Source of the DNA: Branchiostoma belcheri
Lineage: Eukaryota; Chordata; Leptocardii; Amphioxiformes; Branchiostomatidae
Direction: 5' to 3'
Assembly (NCBI RefSeq): GCF_001625305.1
Contig: NW_017804254.1
Location: 854,544 to 918,543 of the forward strand
Length of the DNA: 64,000 bases
Position numbers and translations under genes: made by a program. Positions 46,601 through 58,742 of the stretch are shown one piece after another. The stretch's first letter is position 1. Each line of letters opens with the position of its first letter. A model generated the notes under the pieces. The model saw only the letters and a program-made list of their open reading frames with translations, did no database searches and was not told the origin of the DNA.

Positions 46601-49600
46601 ACGCGGCTTGCGCTCGCGATGTCCCCCTGGCAGATCATTTTTTTACTAAAATGTAGGTAAGTGTCTTTTTTTCTCGGTAATATATGCGGAAATGACAGGA
46701 AAACAGGCACCAACATTGTATGGTGGCAATCCGTACAACAATTTAATGTTATTTTGTTCTGTGACGTGCAGTTTATGCGATCGTTGAAAGGAACTTTCGA
46801 AATGTCCCCCCTGTGACGTAGTTTCTATTCGAAATGTCCCCCCTGTGACGTATGCAGTTTATGCGATCTGTGAAAGTCGAATGGGTCTATTTACACGCAG
46901 GAAAAATTCTATGTCTTACACACTCCTATGCATATGCAGTTTTCGTACTTCAGATTTTTGTGTAAATTGGGTCCACGTCTGGGTACAACACTGCTTGAGC
47001 GTCAGTCACTAACATCTGTCCTGTTGTGTGTTGTTGTCCAGGTATGGATGGCACATATCTGGAGTATGAAGAGTTCCAGACAGGGCCGGTGGATGCCACC
47101 GTGAAGCAGGCCTACCAGAAGGCATGCGAGAAGCTAGAAAAATACAAACCTTTTGAAGAATCACTGGTAAGCACCGAACAATGTGTTTTGTGTTGCATTA
47201 TATCCTGGCAATTAGCCCTCACCCAGGCAATGAATTACAGTCGCTGCCAATTAATGAAGCTGGATTGTAAGAATTTTGAATGGATGTAATGAGGATACCA
47301 CTTCAATACGTACTTATGTCAGCCAGGTATTTGCACAAGCAGCGAGAAGCGAGTGAAGTAAACAAGATTTTGAATAGCCATTGAGAAGCATATAATTGTA
47401 TTTATATGAAGAGGGTAGTCCTTTGCTCCCAGAGGCTGAAATGCAGTAATGGTAGCTCAATGTTGATTAGACTGAATGGTAGGAATCATGAATGGCTGTC
47501 ATTATATCAACAATACAATGTACAATCGTATCAGCACTAGTCACAGGTACATCTTGTACAGCCATGGAAGTGATGAAACTGATTTTGGGGATTGTTGAAT
47601 CAGGTTTGGATTTTGAATTGGAAATCTGATCCAAACTGGTTAGACTTTGTGAATGTGAATGAGCCATATCCAATGTGGGACATTTTTTTTTCTCCAATAC
47701 TATCCCAAACCACCTCTAAGGTTGTTTTTATCTTGGATTACTTCTACAAAATCCAAGTATTTCAGAAACATTTTGAAATTCTATTTTTGCTCATACATTG
47801 TAGCTCTAATAAAAGATCTATTGAAAGGGTCTGAAGGTTAACTGCAATTACTCTGTATATTTCTGTCTAAGTCTCAGATGTAGGTATGTTATTTAAAGGC
47901 CAATGTTTTACATTGTTTTCCATTCTGATTATCTAGAACATTTTGATATGGTCTATCCTTTGTTCTATAAATTTAAAGACCAGTGCTGCGGCCCCGCGGC
48001 TCCAGGAGTACCTGTCTTACATCGACTACGAGCTTGCTGAAGATGAACCAACCAGGATCCAGTGTATCTTTGAGAGAGCTCTTCAGGAGAACCCACTAGT
48101 GGTGGAGCTGTGGACTAAATACACCCACTACCTAGTCAGTATCTGTTTCAGAAGGATTGTAGACAGTCAAAATGGAACGAGCATAGCTTTGGGAGGTTTT
48201 TGATAAGCAATATCAATAATTTGTAAAGAAAATTGCTATATTTGCCCTGCTACGTATACACGATCCTGCCTTATGTGGCCCTTTGAAAAATAGGCATCAT
48301 TTTTAAAGGAATTTGTTAATCAATGGTATTATTTCTTTTTGAAGGTCTTGCCTTTTTTCTATGTGTAATAATGAAACCAGTTGGATTCTAAAAGCAATGT
48401 TTCATTGGCTCGTGCAGCCCCTACTAGTACCAGTAACATACAAATCAGGGATTTGGTTAAGGCTTCAAACTCTTGACTTTAAATTGCAGATAAAAGATTG
48501 CTAGGCAATAGTTCACTGCATGCTACTAGACCATTGCATACTAGGATGTACTATTACATGTATTGTCAGTACTCATAAGAGATATTGTCTCAGTCTATAT
48601 CGTTCTTTCCTAGAGTGATTAAGCTGTATAATAATAATAAGAAAATGTAATTTTGTTGATCACGATTGTTTTGTATTTTTTCAACTTGGTTTTGATAGAT
48701 AATGTCATGATTTTATCCGTATTCTTAATGTTGAGAGCTCTTCGTTCTTTTACTGCATTTTGTATTAGTATTTTTGTTTCAAGTTTCATGTCACAATTTC
48801 TGTATACATGCATTTTGATTGAATTAAACTGAACTGAACTGTCTCAATGTCTCTACAGGATACCAAGCTGAGAATACCTAACATCGTGCTGTCTACCCAC
48901 GAGCGGGCCACCAGGAACTGTCCCTGGGCTGCCGCCCTCTGGCAGGGGTACCTACTGGCCCTGGAGAGACACAGACAACCGAAGGAGAAAATAAAGGGTC
49001 AGTCATGTTAACCGTCTGTTTCCTCAAGACGCAAGTTGGGGCATTGTCATTAGATAGCGGACTAAGCTTTAAACAATGTCTAGAGTTAGATGTTCAAGAG
49101 TTAGGTGTAACTAGTCGATCGGTGTAATGTAGCCAGCTGAAGTTGCACCGTGTGCCTGCAAAGCTGGTCTGTTATGCCGAAGGATGGTTATACCAGCTAT
49201 ACAGATCACTCACTCACAGAAATTGTCTTAGAAACATAATTGAGTAACTATGCATCTCCTTTTCTTCTTTAGAAGTTGTTTGTAACTTCCCTGTTACAAC
49301 ATAGTGTATGGTATGGGTAGCACTAGTTGTGAGTGTGCTATAGCAGAATATAGATAGCACGTCGGCAGAACGTACTGCACCTGCGTGAAACTCGTAATGT
49401 ATTTTGCACTTCAACAGAATTCCTTATATTAGGTCATATATAAGGATAACATCTAGACTGTAGTTTCCAAACGTTATGTCAGAAAAGATATCGCCTGCAA
49501 CAGGCAAAATTCAGATGCAATGTTGACCAAACATTCAATGAAAACCGTGAAAAATCTGGGTTTTGCGCAGGCACAGTACATTTTGCCAACGTGTTAAATA

Positions 49601-52600
49601 GATTGTAATCAAAAGACATTCTGCTGTGTTTGTACAGAGGTGATGGACACTGCCCTGCCTGCAGGTTTTCCCCAAGCCTCGGACTATGTTAGTCTGTGGC
49701 AGACGTACTGTGACTACCATCGCAGGAGGGTCGACTGGACTAAAGGTAGACACACTTCCGTCAACTCAACAATGTGTGGACATCATTAGGGATGGAAAAC
49801 TGTAAATATATGCTTAGATTTTAAACTTCATTTTCTGCATTTAATTCTGGCCTAGGCCACGATCTGGTCCCTTTCCCTCCTGCCTTATATTATTGAGTTC
49901 TTCTATGTTTGATGTACATGTACATGGGCTCGATATTCACCACTTAACTACTAGTATACTTAATTTGAAAAGAGATGATCATTAAATATTAATCAACTTT
50001 TACAGATTTACGACATTCCATTATTGATTTTTCCATCCATCTGTTAATTCCCCTAACATAGTATGTGAACCAGTATCCTAACTCCTTATGAATTTTTTTT
50101 TTTCATTTTTATAACTTGAATGTCCCCAGGTGGTGAATCATCAGGTGTTGCTGAACTAAGGTCCACATACCAACAAGCTGTAGAGTACTGCAAAGACAGC
50201 CTGCAGCAATGTGAGTCAGACTCTTCTTTCTGCAACATAGACCAATACACCTTTGGAAAGATCTGGTCCAGTCACTTGGACAATTAAATTGATTTTAGAC
50301 TCTGTAGATATGGATGTTATGACAAACATTGAAGTAAAATTTAGTATTGAAGGACATGATATTCATTAAGTTGTGGAGCTTACTAATAGTTATACATCTA
50401 TGTAGGTTTAGCAAATTAAAATATAAAATGGTAAAAATCCCCAGTCTTTCTAACTTTGAAGTCATCAGTGTTTTCTGAATTGATCTATTCTACAGTAGCA
50501 GTTTTCTGTTAGGCTATGATTTAACTGTACCTACAAGTAGGCACAAATAGCCGAGTGTTGCAGTGGGGACATTTCTAAATTTTCTCAGGGCCATCGCAGT
50601 ACAAACCATCACCATATCAGCATTTGAGAAATAGAAAATATTCAGAAGATCCTGGCATATTTTTAGCTGATAACTTTTAGCAGTTATATATATATATGAA
50701 CTAAACAGTCTCTTTTTTACAGACTTTGGTGAAACTAGTGACCCACAATGCACCTTAAAAAAGTCCTGGGCAAGAATAGAGGTACGTGTGTGCTGGGTAT
50801 TAGACTATTCGACAATTTTTACCGTATTTTACATTAACTGTTGGGGTAATCAAACAACAAGACTTTAGGTTTCATATGCATTTGACCCCAGGCCAAATAC
50901 TGCAAGGATATGGGAAAGGCGAGGGACTTATGGGATGGCATCATGGCAGAGGGCCATGGGAGAGAGGCTCAGATGTGGCTGGAGTATGCAGACTTAGAAA
51001 GGTGAGACCATCAGTTCCCAACACCTAGAGAATGGTCAGGAGGCTAATAAGTAGAACTGTTACCATGTGCCTCACAGTCTTTTGCAATAGGTGGTCCAAC
51101 TCGACATAACAGTGTGTTCATATGCTCAAAAACATTCCTAGACAACAAGTATTTTATAGTAAATTATACAGTACATGTACATGTACTTCCTGAGGTAATT
51201 TGTGATGAATATTCTGGACTATTCTGGATATTCTGACAGTAGTCACGTTGAATTCTGACGTGTAAGATAGTCAACAGCCCTTGCTATGACTTACGTACAA
51301 TACAATATACAATCATTTATGATCATAGTAATTTTTACCGGTACACTCTAAACTTGTTGATCTTAGATGATGCTATAGAAAGGTCTTGCCAGCCTTTTGG
51401 CTTTCATATAAAACTCTGATCTGTTTTCAATGATAATTTCCTTTTTTTGGTTCTATTTAGATCATTTGGAGATGTAGAGCGCAGCAGGAAAGTGCTACAG
51501 AAGGCTGTTAGTAAGGCCAGCGACTGGCCAGAGTCAGTCTGTGAGGCACTCATCAACTTTGAAAGGGAAGAAGGTAAATATAGAACAAGCTCTGTTGCTG
51601 TCTGTTCACTAGACTGACACATCTTGTTCCATAAGCTGTCTTTCTGAAAGTCATCTTGTGTTGAGTTAGTGAGCTTCTGAGCTTTTTATATGCTGTACTC
51701 TGAGCACATTATGAACTTCTTACATGTAGATGCTATGCTCTTACTGCACAGATCAACCCTTTTGTTCAGGCTGTGTGTACATGCCACATTACAGTAGGCT
51801 TACAGTACTACTAATATGTCAGTAGAAACAGATATTGACAGGTGACATTCTGCTAAATCTACGTATGGTACTTGATTGTTCCCTAGATTAAATGTGAAAA
51901 TTATGTTGTATTCTAGGTACACTTGAAACCTATGACAATGCTGTTGCCAGATGCGAGGCTCAACTCAAGAGAGTCCAGGAGAGAAGAGCCAAGGTGAGAG
52001 ACAGTTGGTCCAACCTGCACTAAGGTTCATTTGCACCCAGAATTTTGAGCCCTGACTGGTTTATGTGTGGTGACATTTGTTTTCTTTTGTAGCAAGCAGA
52101 AAAGGAGTTGGTGGCAGCCCAGGCAGAGGCAGTCCTGGCAGAGGCCAGGAAGAAGAACAAGGCAGACAAGAAGGCTGCCAAGAAACAGGAGATGAAGCAA
52201 GGACAGAAGAGAAAGGTGGGTTGATTATCATCACTGTATACTTTTATCCGTATCCTATCACAGTTAGATATAGGATAGGGGGATTCAAACAAAATGCAAA
52301 GTCAAAAGGGGGCACACCCCAGTTTATTTGGGGCCTCTTTTCGAAGCTGCACACCCTCAAATCTAGCGACCGTCTCTGGCGTGGAATAATTCGGAAGGAG
52401 AATAACTGTATATGGGACGAAAGGGTATCTCTTCAGCTACAAGACAAGCTGAGTTTGGTTTCTTCAACCTTTTTAAGTTTGGTAAAATCAACGGAAAAAC
52501 ATTATTTTCACTCCAAAATTAATGCCCAAAATTGCGAATTTTCGCGTAGGATAATCCCACAAAAAAAAATTTTCCGGCAGAAATGACTGATGCTGGCAGA

Positions 52601-55600
52601 AAGACCCAAGCCTTGACTATACCCGAGTAAATTATAAAGAAAATTCTAGTACTGTAATTTTCTAAACAGTCCACGGCGCGAGGGGTTGCAAATCCACCCC
52701 TACGAAGCCACAGAGCGAAAACTAGGTCAAACGGGCGGATTACACTTGGCGCGCAAGGATACCCGGAAGTAAGGTTCGGAGCCAAAAGAAATTTTCACCC
52801 CAAAATCACCATTTCTTACACTCTTCAGCCATGTTAATGTTTAATGATACTTCGTGGCAGTTTATAAGAAATGTCACCTCAAACTTGGACCCTCAAAACC
52901 CTTTCGTCACTTTTTTACAACGGACTATCACGGACCCCGGTCGCGCAAGAACTGGGGTGTGCACCGAAAAGCTTCAAGTTCAACCATCTTAGCGTGAAAA
53001 GTAAATTGTTACATTCTCAAAAGTTTGGCTAAAAGGAGGCAACACAGGTTATCTTGCACGTATGCTCACGCATAACCCTCTGCTGCAGTCATGTGTTTCC
53101 AACGTCATGTCCAGGAAGCTGCAGTAGACTGGTCCATTTCATCAACAAGTTAGCCCCAAATTCCCAACTTACTTAGTGTTGGAACATAAAGTTTTAGCCA
53201 TCTTTATGCTGTAACACCCATGTTCTTGTCTTTCCAGCTGGATCACCAGCTCTTTGTGAAATCAGGAGACACTCTCCACACTGTTGGGTCATCAGTAGAC
53301 GAGGAGGGGTTCAAGGTACCGTCCATGCCTGCACCCAAGACTGGCAAGGCACCTGAAGAACCTCCAGTCAAGAAGGCGAAAGGTTGGTATCATTTGTTTG
53401 TTTGTTTGTTTCTTTCTTTCTTTCTTTCTTTGAACCATTGTTTATTCATGGGTAGCTCAAGTCAGCTTGCAGGCTGCTATTCATTGAGGTCATGACAGTA
53501 ATGTTAAACCTACTAGTGATAATTTTCGTCCTGGAATGCATAAAATTATATCAGCCAATGTGAGTAGTCTGAGATAAAGCATGTTCTCATCCCATTCTAC
53601 ATAGTCCTAGTATTGTAATTAAATCTCAATCGACATGGTGTCATAATGTGTGTTTGGAGAACAAACAGAGCAAAACATATTTGTTTTCCTTCTGTGAGGG
53701 TGAAGATAATTACCATGATTTGAGTATCAAAAGAAGGTGGCTGCATTTTGCAGAATTATCATATTCTGATTTATGTGACTTAACAGGTGATGAGGCAGAG
53801 GAGGTGTCATTTTCGGCAGCGTGGCAGTCCATCCACGAGGCCACCATCCCGCCTGTCCCCTCTCCCACAGCCGCGTCTACAGGAGACCCACATGTCCCCG
53901 ACCCTGACAGGGAGAGGAGGTCCGTGTTTGTCAGTAACCTGAACTACAACCTGCACAACCCTCAGGACAAGATGAAGGAGATATTCTCAGAGGTAGGCCA
54001 GCTTCCATTTCCAGACTGTTTGAACTGTAATAAAAAATTGTTCTCACCCAAATTTTCGACTGTTCTACTCAAGCTTTTGTCAAGGAATAAGCAATCCACC
54101 ACTTCTGTGACATTATAGACGAAACCCTCTAGTTCTACCAACGCTGATTAATTTTCAAGCTAAGCTCTTATTCTCCTCTAACTCAGTCCAATTGCTTCTA
54201 GAAAATGTCTGACAGTGATTTGTAAATGACTACTAGTATATTGTATCAAATGAATACAATATAGTCTAATGGTTTCTAGACTTTACTGAGAGCCTTACTC
54301 TTAACAACTTCTACTTAATGCCTTTTTGGGGATTGATGCTTCTAAATGGCCAGATAAGACAAATATGATAGATGTTTGAGCTAAAGTTCTAAAACAAAGT
54401 CTTCTTGAGTATCATTCAAATAATCAAACAAGGAAAATAACTTTCCCCCCTCGAAGTGCGGAGAAGTGGCAGATGTGAGACTGGCCTTCACCAGCAAGAG
54501 GAAGTTCCGGGGCTTCTGCTATGTGGAGTTTAAGGATGAGGTATGTATGTGTTTAATGCAGCGTCTTCAAGTCTATCTTTCTGCTTTGAACAATTGACCA
54601 CTGTCATCTTCTCTCAGAAATGTAACTAGATATTGGGTTACCATATTTTTTGTTTTGATTTGGTTACCTCAAGTTTTGGTTAATGATGTTATCTACATTG
54701 TATCTACGTGCATGTATTTATAAACAGACAAATAAACAATTTATAGACTTAAGAGTTGTTTGGCTTAAGTGTCAGACAAAGAACTGTTGATATTGTTGCA
54801 GTCTGCTGCTGTGAAGGCCCTGGGGTTTGACCACAGAGAGGTGGAGGGACGCCCCCTGTTTGTTTCCCCCTGTATTGACAAGAGGAAGGGGGACAAGTTC
54901 CATGGATTTCAGGTGAATGTGGCTAATGTACCAAGTGATCAATTTTGCATGGGAGCAATCATTTGCAGGATTAGATCGGATTCTGTGATAATGTTTACTG
55001 CATTCTGAACTACATAATATAGTACATATATATATAATATATATAATATTTGTGTACACTAGTGACAGTAAGGTTTTCAAACAAATATAGTAGTAACTGT
55101 TGCTTAAACGTTACCTTTGCCACATCACGGCCATTATCAAACACAATTTGCAACAGTCCATGGAATACGATCAGTAAGAGGCATTAAACATCCAACAAAG
55201 CCAATGCTTCATTGCATAATCTTAAAGGTGGGGACTTCATGTCCCCTGGACAATTTGTTAAGCTAATAATGGTGTGCTTTTTTCCTGATGCTTGTTTCTT
55301 CTGTTTTCCTTCAGTATGCAACCAAGCTGGAGAAAAACAAGTTGTTTGTGTCCAACCTGCCGTTCACTGTGACAAAGGAGGCTCTGGAGAACATATTCAA
55401 AGAGGTATGAGGGACTGGTTTAAGAAACTACCTTATTCAGCTGTCTTACACTACACATACATGTATGTTGTTCTGTGAATATCAAAGTACCGCGAAAAAA
55501 ATGTGATTTACAGTAATCATCTGTCAATGCATGTCCAATGAAACTGGTGTCCTGCAGGATGACCAAGTCAGATTCAGAAACTTGATGACCACTGCTTACT

Positions 55601-56922
55601 ATACCGACTAAAAAGTTTCCTAGTACAGTACGTGAAATGTTTAAGTCTGTTTATGTCCATAGCGGTCATCATATTAATCAATGAGAGAATAGTTAAATGT
55701 AAGCTAAAATTGGATTAAGATACATGTACATTTTCATTGTTCCCAGCATGGTCCAGTCCGCGGTGTGAGGTTAGTGACCTACAGGTCAGGCAAGCCAAAA
55801 GGCCTGGCTTATGTGGAGTATGAGGATGAGGTACGTAAGGCTATCTAAGTTATGGTAACACATTTGTAAAACTTTCATCAGCATTTGACAAGAGAAAATT
55901 GAACACATTTGACTGACAACATGGTTCACACTTTTCCATACATTTTAGCAAACGGCCAGTCAGGCAGTCCTGAAGACAGATGGGCTGATGATTGGGGACA
56001 GGAAGATCCAAGTTGCCGTCAGTAACCCCCCCACACGGAGAGGGGGGCCTCATGGGGAGGGGGTGGACGACAGGCTGAGGTAAGAATTCTCAAGGTCATG
56101 TTACAAGGAGAAAGGGCGACCCTCCGCCAAGGCAACTGAGGGCATACTTGGGATAGCCAGGCAAAATTATGCTGCGAATTGTCAGTGTTTACTTCTGTTG
56201 TGTTATGTTGTCTGTGTTTGCGTCTGTTATGCATCAAAATCGTACGATTGCCTACATGTATGAAGAATATGACCATGTCGATTGGGGGATATTCGTCATT
56301 TGAAGAGATGCACGGGATATACCGATACAATGTATGTACTAACTGGAGTCAGTTCAGAATGCTTGCAACGAATGGTACCATGCTGAATGTACATGTACAA
56401 CAAATGTAAGCCTCTATATACATGTAGCTAGCACTACATGACATTGTATGACCTAATACTGTATTTTTAGAGCACTAACGTGCTTCATGAGTACACCTGT
56501 AGGTTGCGAAGGCATTAAAAATGCACTTTGCAATGTGCCAAGTTAACTTTATATGTCATCTAGTAAATGCACACCTGTATATCAGATTCTAAACTGACCA
56601 TACAGGGATGGGGGGATGCTACACTCGGATTCTCTCAACTGTAAGCTGGCATTGTATGTTAATGGCGGTTACTTTCCTGTGCAATAGATCAGACACGTCG
56701 AGAGAGTCGCAGTACAGAGGGAAAGCTCGTACCCAACTGTCCCTCCTCCCACGGTCCCTCCACAAACCCAGCACCACATCAGCCAGTACTTCCAAACCTC
56801 CAGCAGGCAGCAACGGGACCACAACAGATCAACCCACCAGCACAGCTACACAACAACCACTCAAACAGGGAGCCAAGAGGCTCACTAATGCAGACTTTGC
56901 CAAAATGTTCTTCAAGAAGTAG
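43614..56922 (+). CDS. SART3: SART3, U6 snRNP recycling factor (23 exons, complete)
   Basis: SART3 (p110; yeast Prp24 counterpart) binds U6 and helps re-anneal U4/U6 after splicing, in the nucleus and Cajal bodies; in vertebrates it also recruits USP4/USP15. Exons: 43614-43742, 44441-44528, 45114-45218, 45328-45506, 45885-45990, 47042-47166, 47979-48134, 48859-48997, 49638-49745, 50130-50210, 50723-50781, 50892-51001, 51461-51573, 51917-51993, 52093-52215, 53238-53382, 53787-53992, 54457-54540, 54802-54912, 55315-55404, 55747-55830, 55949-56079, 56688-56922. They total 927 codons plus stop. After an acidic N terminus come HAT repeats (about 60-525, e.g. LWDVYREFENAV, WLEYADLERSFGDVERSRKV), a Lys/Glu coiled-coil NLS-like region (526-566), RRM1 (657-733; VFVSNL, FRGFCYVEF), RRM2 (757-832; LFVSNL, KGLAYVEY) and the family C terminus ending NADFAKMFFKK. 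In-frame ATGs at 43449 and 43458 could extend the N terminus, but I prefer 43614. Confidence 0.97.
44206..44449 (+). repeat. 41/56-bp minisatellite made of SART3 exon-2 acceptor copies
   Basis: Five units end in CCCATGAACAGGTGAACAGT (one has CCCTTGAAC). AG/GTGAAC junctions precede 44262, 44303, 44344, 44400 and the real exon start 44441. Spacing is 41, 41, 56 and 41 bp; the longer unit carries an extra 15 bp (GACTATAACAGCCGT). The first nine bases of exon 2 are part of the repeat. Confidence 0.92.
44690..44747 (+). mobile_element. Degenerate copy of the palindromic 35.3-kb element
   Basis: TAGCTTGGGTAGTTTGCATC, then CGTTCCAAT, and after a short spacer AGCGACTATTGGAG and GGGACGTAAACT reproduce both arms of the 35303-35394 palindrome with many substitutions. 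It is in SART3 intron 2. Confidence 0.6.
45657..45700 (+). repeat. (TATG)n(TG)n microsatellite
   Basis: TATG repeats to 45680, then TG repeats to 45700, in SART3 intron 4. They generate spurious Cys/Val/Tyr ORFs. Confidence 0.95.
46508..46891 (+). mobile_element. MITE with about 65-bp inverted ends carrying TTACGTCAC sites
   Basis: The left end AATAGACCCATTCGACTTTC and its reverse at the right end match almost perfectly for about 65 bp, through GATCGCATAAACTGC, TACGTCACAGG and GGACATTTCGAA. The right arm contains an internal duplication of the GAAATGTCCCCCCTGTGACG block. The inner bases TA at both ends suggest a TA target (Tc1/mariner-like). It is in SART3 intron 5. Confidence 0.85.
49348..49603 (+). 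mobile_element. Copy 2 of the 9-bp-duplication MITE family
   Basis: The body 49356-49595 starts AGCACGTCGGCAGAACGTAC and ends, in reverse, AACACGTTGGCAAAATGTAC. The flanks ATATAGAT and AAATAGAT match at seven of eight positions. The internal words CAACAGGC and CCAAACGTTATGTCAG correspond in reverse to the copies at 1136 and 63021. It is in SART3 intron 8, 35 bp before exon 9. Confidence 0.75.
52304..52970 (+). mobile_element. Possible element bounded by inverted GGCACACCCCAGTT
   Basis: GGGGCACACCCCAGTT near 52304 and AACTGGGGTGTGCACC ending near 52964 are inverted repeats of about 15 bp. They enclose sequence with more CpG than the rest of SART3 intron 15. There is no ORF with family similarity and no target duplication found. 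Confidence 0.35.
53394..53432 (+). repeat. (TTTG)n(TTTC)n microsatellite
   Basis: Tetranucleotide runs start 12 bp after the exon-16 donor of SART3. Confidence 0.9.
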
Positions 56923-58742
56923 TAGAACTAATAGATAATACCTGAAAGGCAGCTCAAATACAATAATAGACTGGTCATTCCTTACAATGTAGCCTGTCGC
57001 CATGAATGCTCCTATGGAAGTGTCTGCTAGTATTTTTTTTTTTTTAGTTTTACCCATCAGTGGGTTATTAGGCGAAAATGAAATGTCAGTTTACATGTAC
57101 ATGTACCTTTCTTGTGTGCATGTATGTGATAAAATATGTCTCACTAGCTTTTGTCAAAGGTAGTGAATCCTAGTCAGTAGTGATGTAGTCTAGAAGTCCC
57201 AATGAACTGTAATAACCATCGTTTCTGCCTTTTTGTTTGCCTTGATTTTCATATCAAATTAATTTGTATGCTGTTCATGTTACTCATGTGCTATTGAGTA
57301 TTGTCGAAATAGGTCTTAAATGTACTTAGGTATGTACATTGTACGATGACAGCATATTAAAACTCAAAAAGAAGATAAAATTTGAAAAACATCTGGCTCC
57401 AAGAAAGTTTTAATGAGTTCTTCACCAATGCAAGATAGAGCAATCATGCACAGTATGAGCATGTAGTGAAGAGACATACTAGATGCAGACATTTGCAGCA
57501 AAGTGCTGTATCACTTCAACTGTAATTTTGAATGATATTTTATCCATTATAAAACTGATTTAAAATTTAACTTTGCAGCAACTATTTCCTGCAGCATGAT
57601 GTAGCACTACAAGGAATGTGGGGAAATCTTATTTTATTTGCAAGCACAGTTTGCCAATGAAATAGGAGTAAGACATTTGCTTGTAAAACAGAAATGGTCT
57701 GCTTTCCACATGCAGACTCAACCATATTCCTCTTATTTATCTAGTAACTCCATGCACAAATTCACATACCTATGGACAATTCCAGTACAGTTCATTCTCT
57801 TCTAGGCATAATTGAATGCATAGCAAAACGGCAAAAGCACCCTAAACATTCTCTTACAACTCCCAAATAACTCATAAACTTGTCCTTTTTAATGACCACA
57901 TGCACACTCTATCTTTAAAGGTCTCTAACAGTACATTAATTTTTACTAGGGGATTTATATAATATAAATGTGTAGAGTAGATCTATAGGCAAAAATTGGT
58001 GCCCAATTCTTGAATTAGCAAAATTCTTGAATTAGCAAAATGAAAACAGTATTTTATGTTAACATTTGTAATTTCCAAATACTGAACCCTTGATAGTATA
58101 ATCATCATTGCTATTGACAAGAGGCAGTAACAATTGCATTGTTGGATGAACATCACATGGGATGTGTTATGCTATAGGAGGGTCTTGCAGGGGCATGCAA
58201 CAACAGGCCAAATCAACCCAACTTCACGGTCACTCTTCCAAGAAACACCAGTAAATGTTACTGGTGATACCACATTTTACTGTTTTCTACATTTTCTAAA
58301 TTCTATTGTATTTTTCTGTAAGCTGAGTTGAAACGTATTTTAAACTAGTTGGAATGGGACTACCTGTACATGATATAGGACAAAGTAATGCATGAAGGAT
58401 TATCAAAGAGGTAGATCTAAAATCTAAACACAGTGGCACAGTTGAGCATGTTGGACCTACCGAAACATGCCTTGGACAAGACCTTCCCAGTACAACACCA
58501 ACACATCCCAGTACAACATGGCGACAGAAATGTTCTATTATACACACTACACAAAATCCAATCTTAAAGCAAACCTTAAAGCATGTGAAAGGGTTCCATT
58601 TTTCCAATAGAATGAAGGCACAGAACCTTTACGTATACTTAGATGTGTGCTTTTAAGATCAAATTTCATGCAGTGACACATCTTGCTGTTTGTCATAGGA
58701 AAAGCAGCAGGACATGAGGCTTCCTACATACAGAGGATTTTT
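56923..58742. other. Convergent 3' UTR region of SART3 and LIN9
   Basis: The two stop codons are 1.8 kb apart on opposite strands. ATTAAA at 57356-57361 is a plausible SART3 poly(A) signal. AATAAA on the minus strand at 57633-57638 is a plausible LIN9 signal, giving a LIN9 3' UTR of about 1.1 kb. No other gene is seen. Confidence 0.5.
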
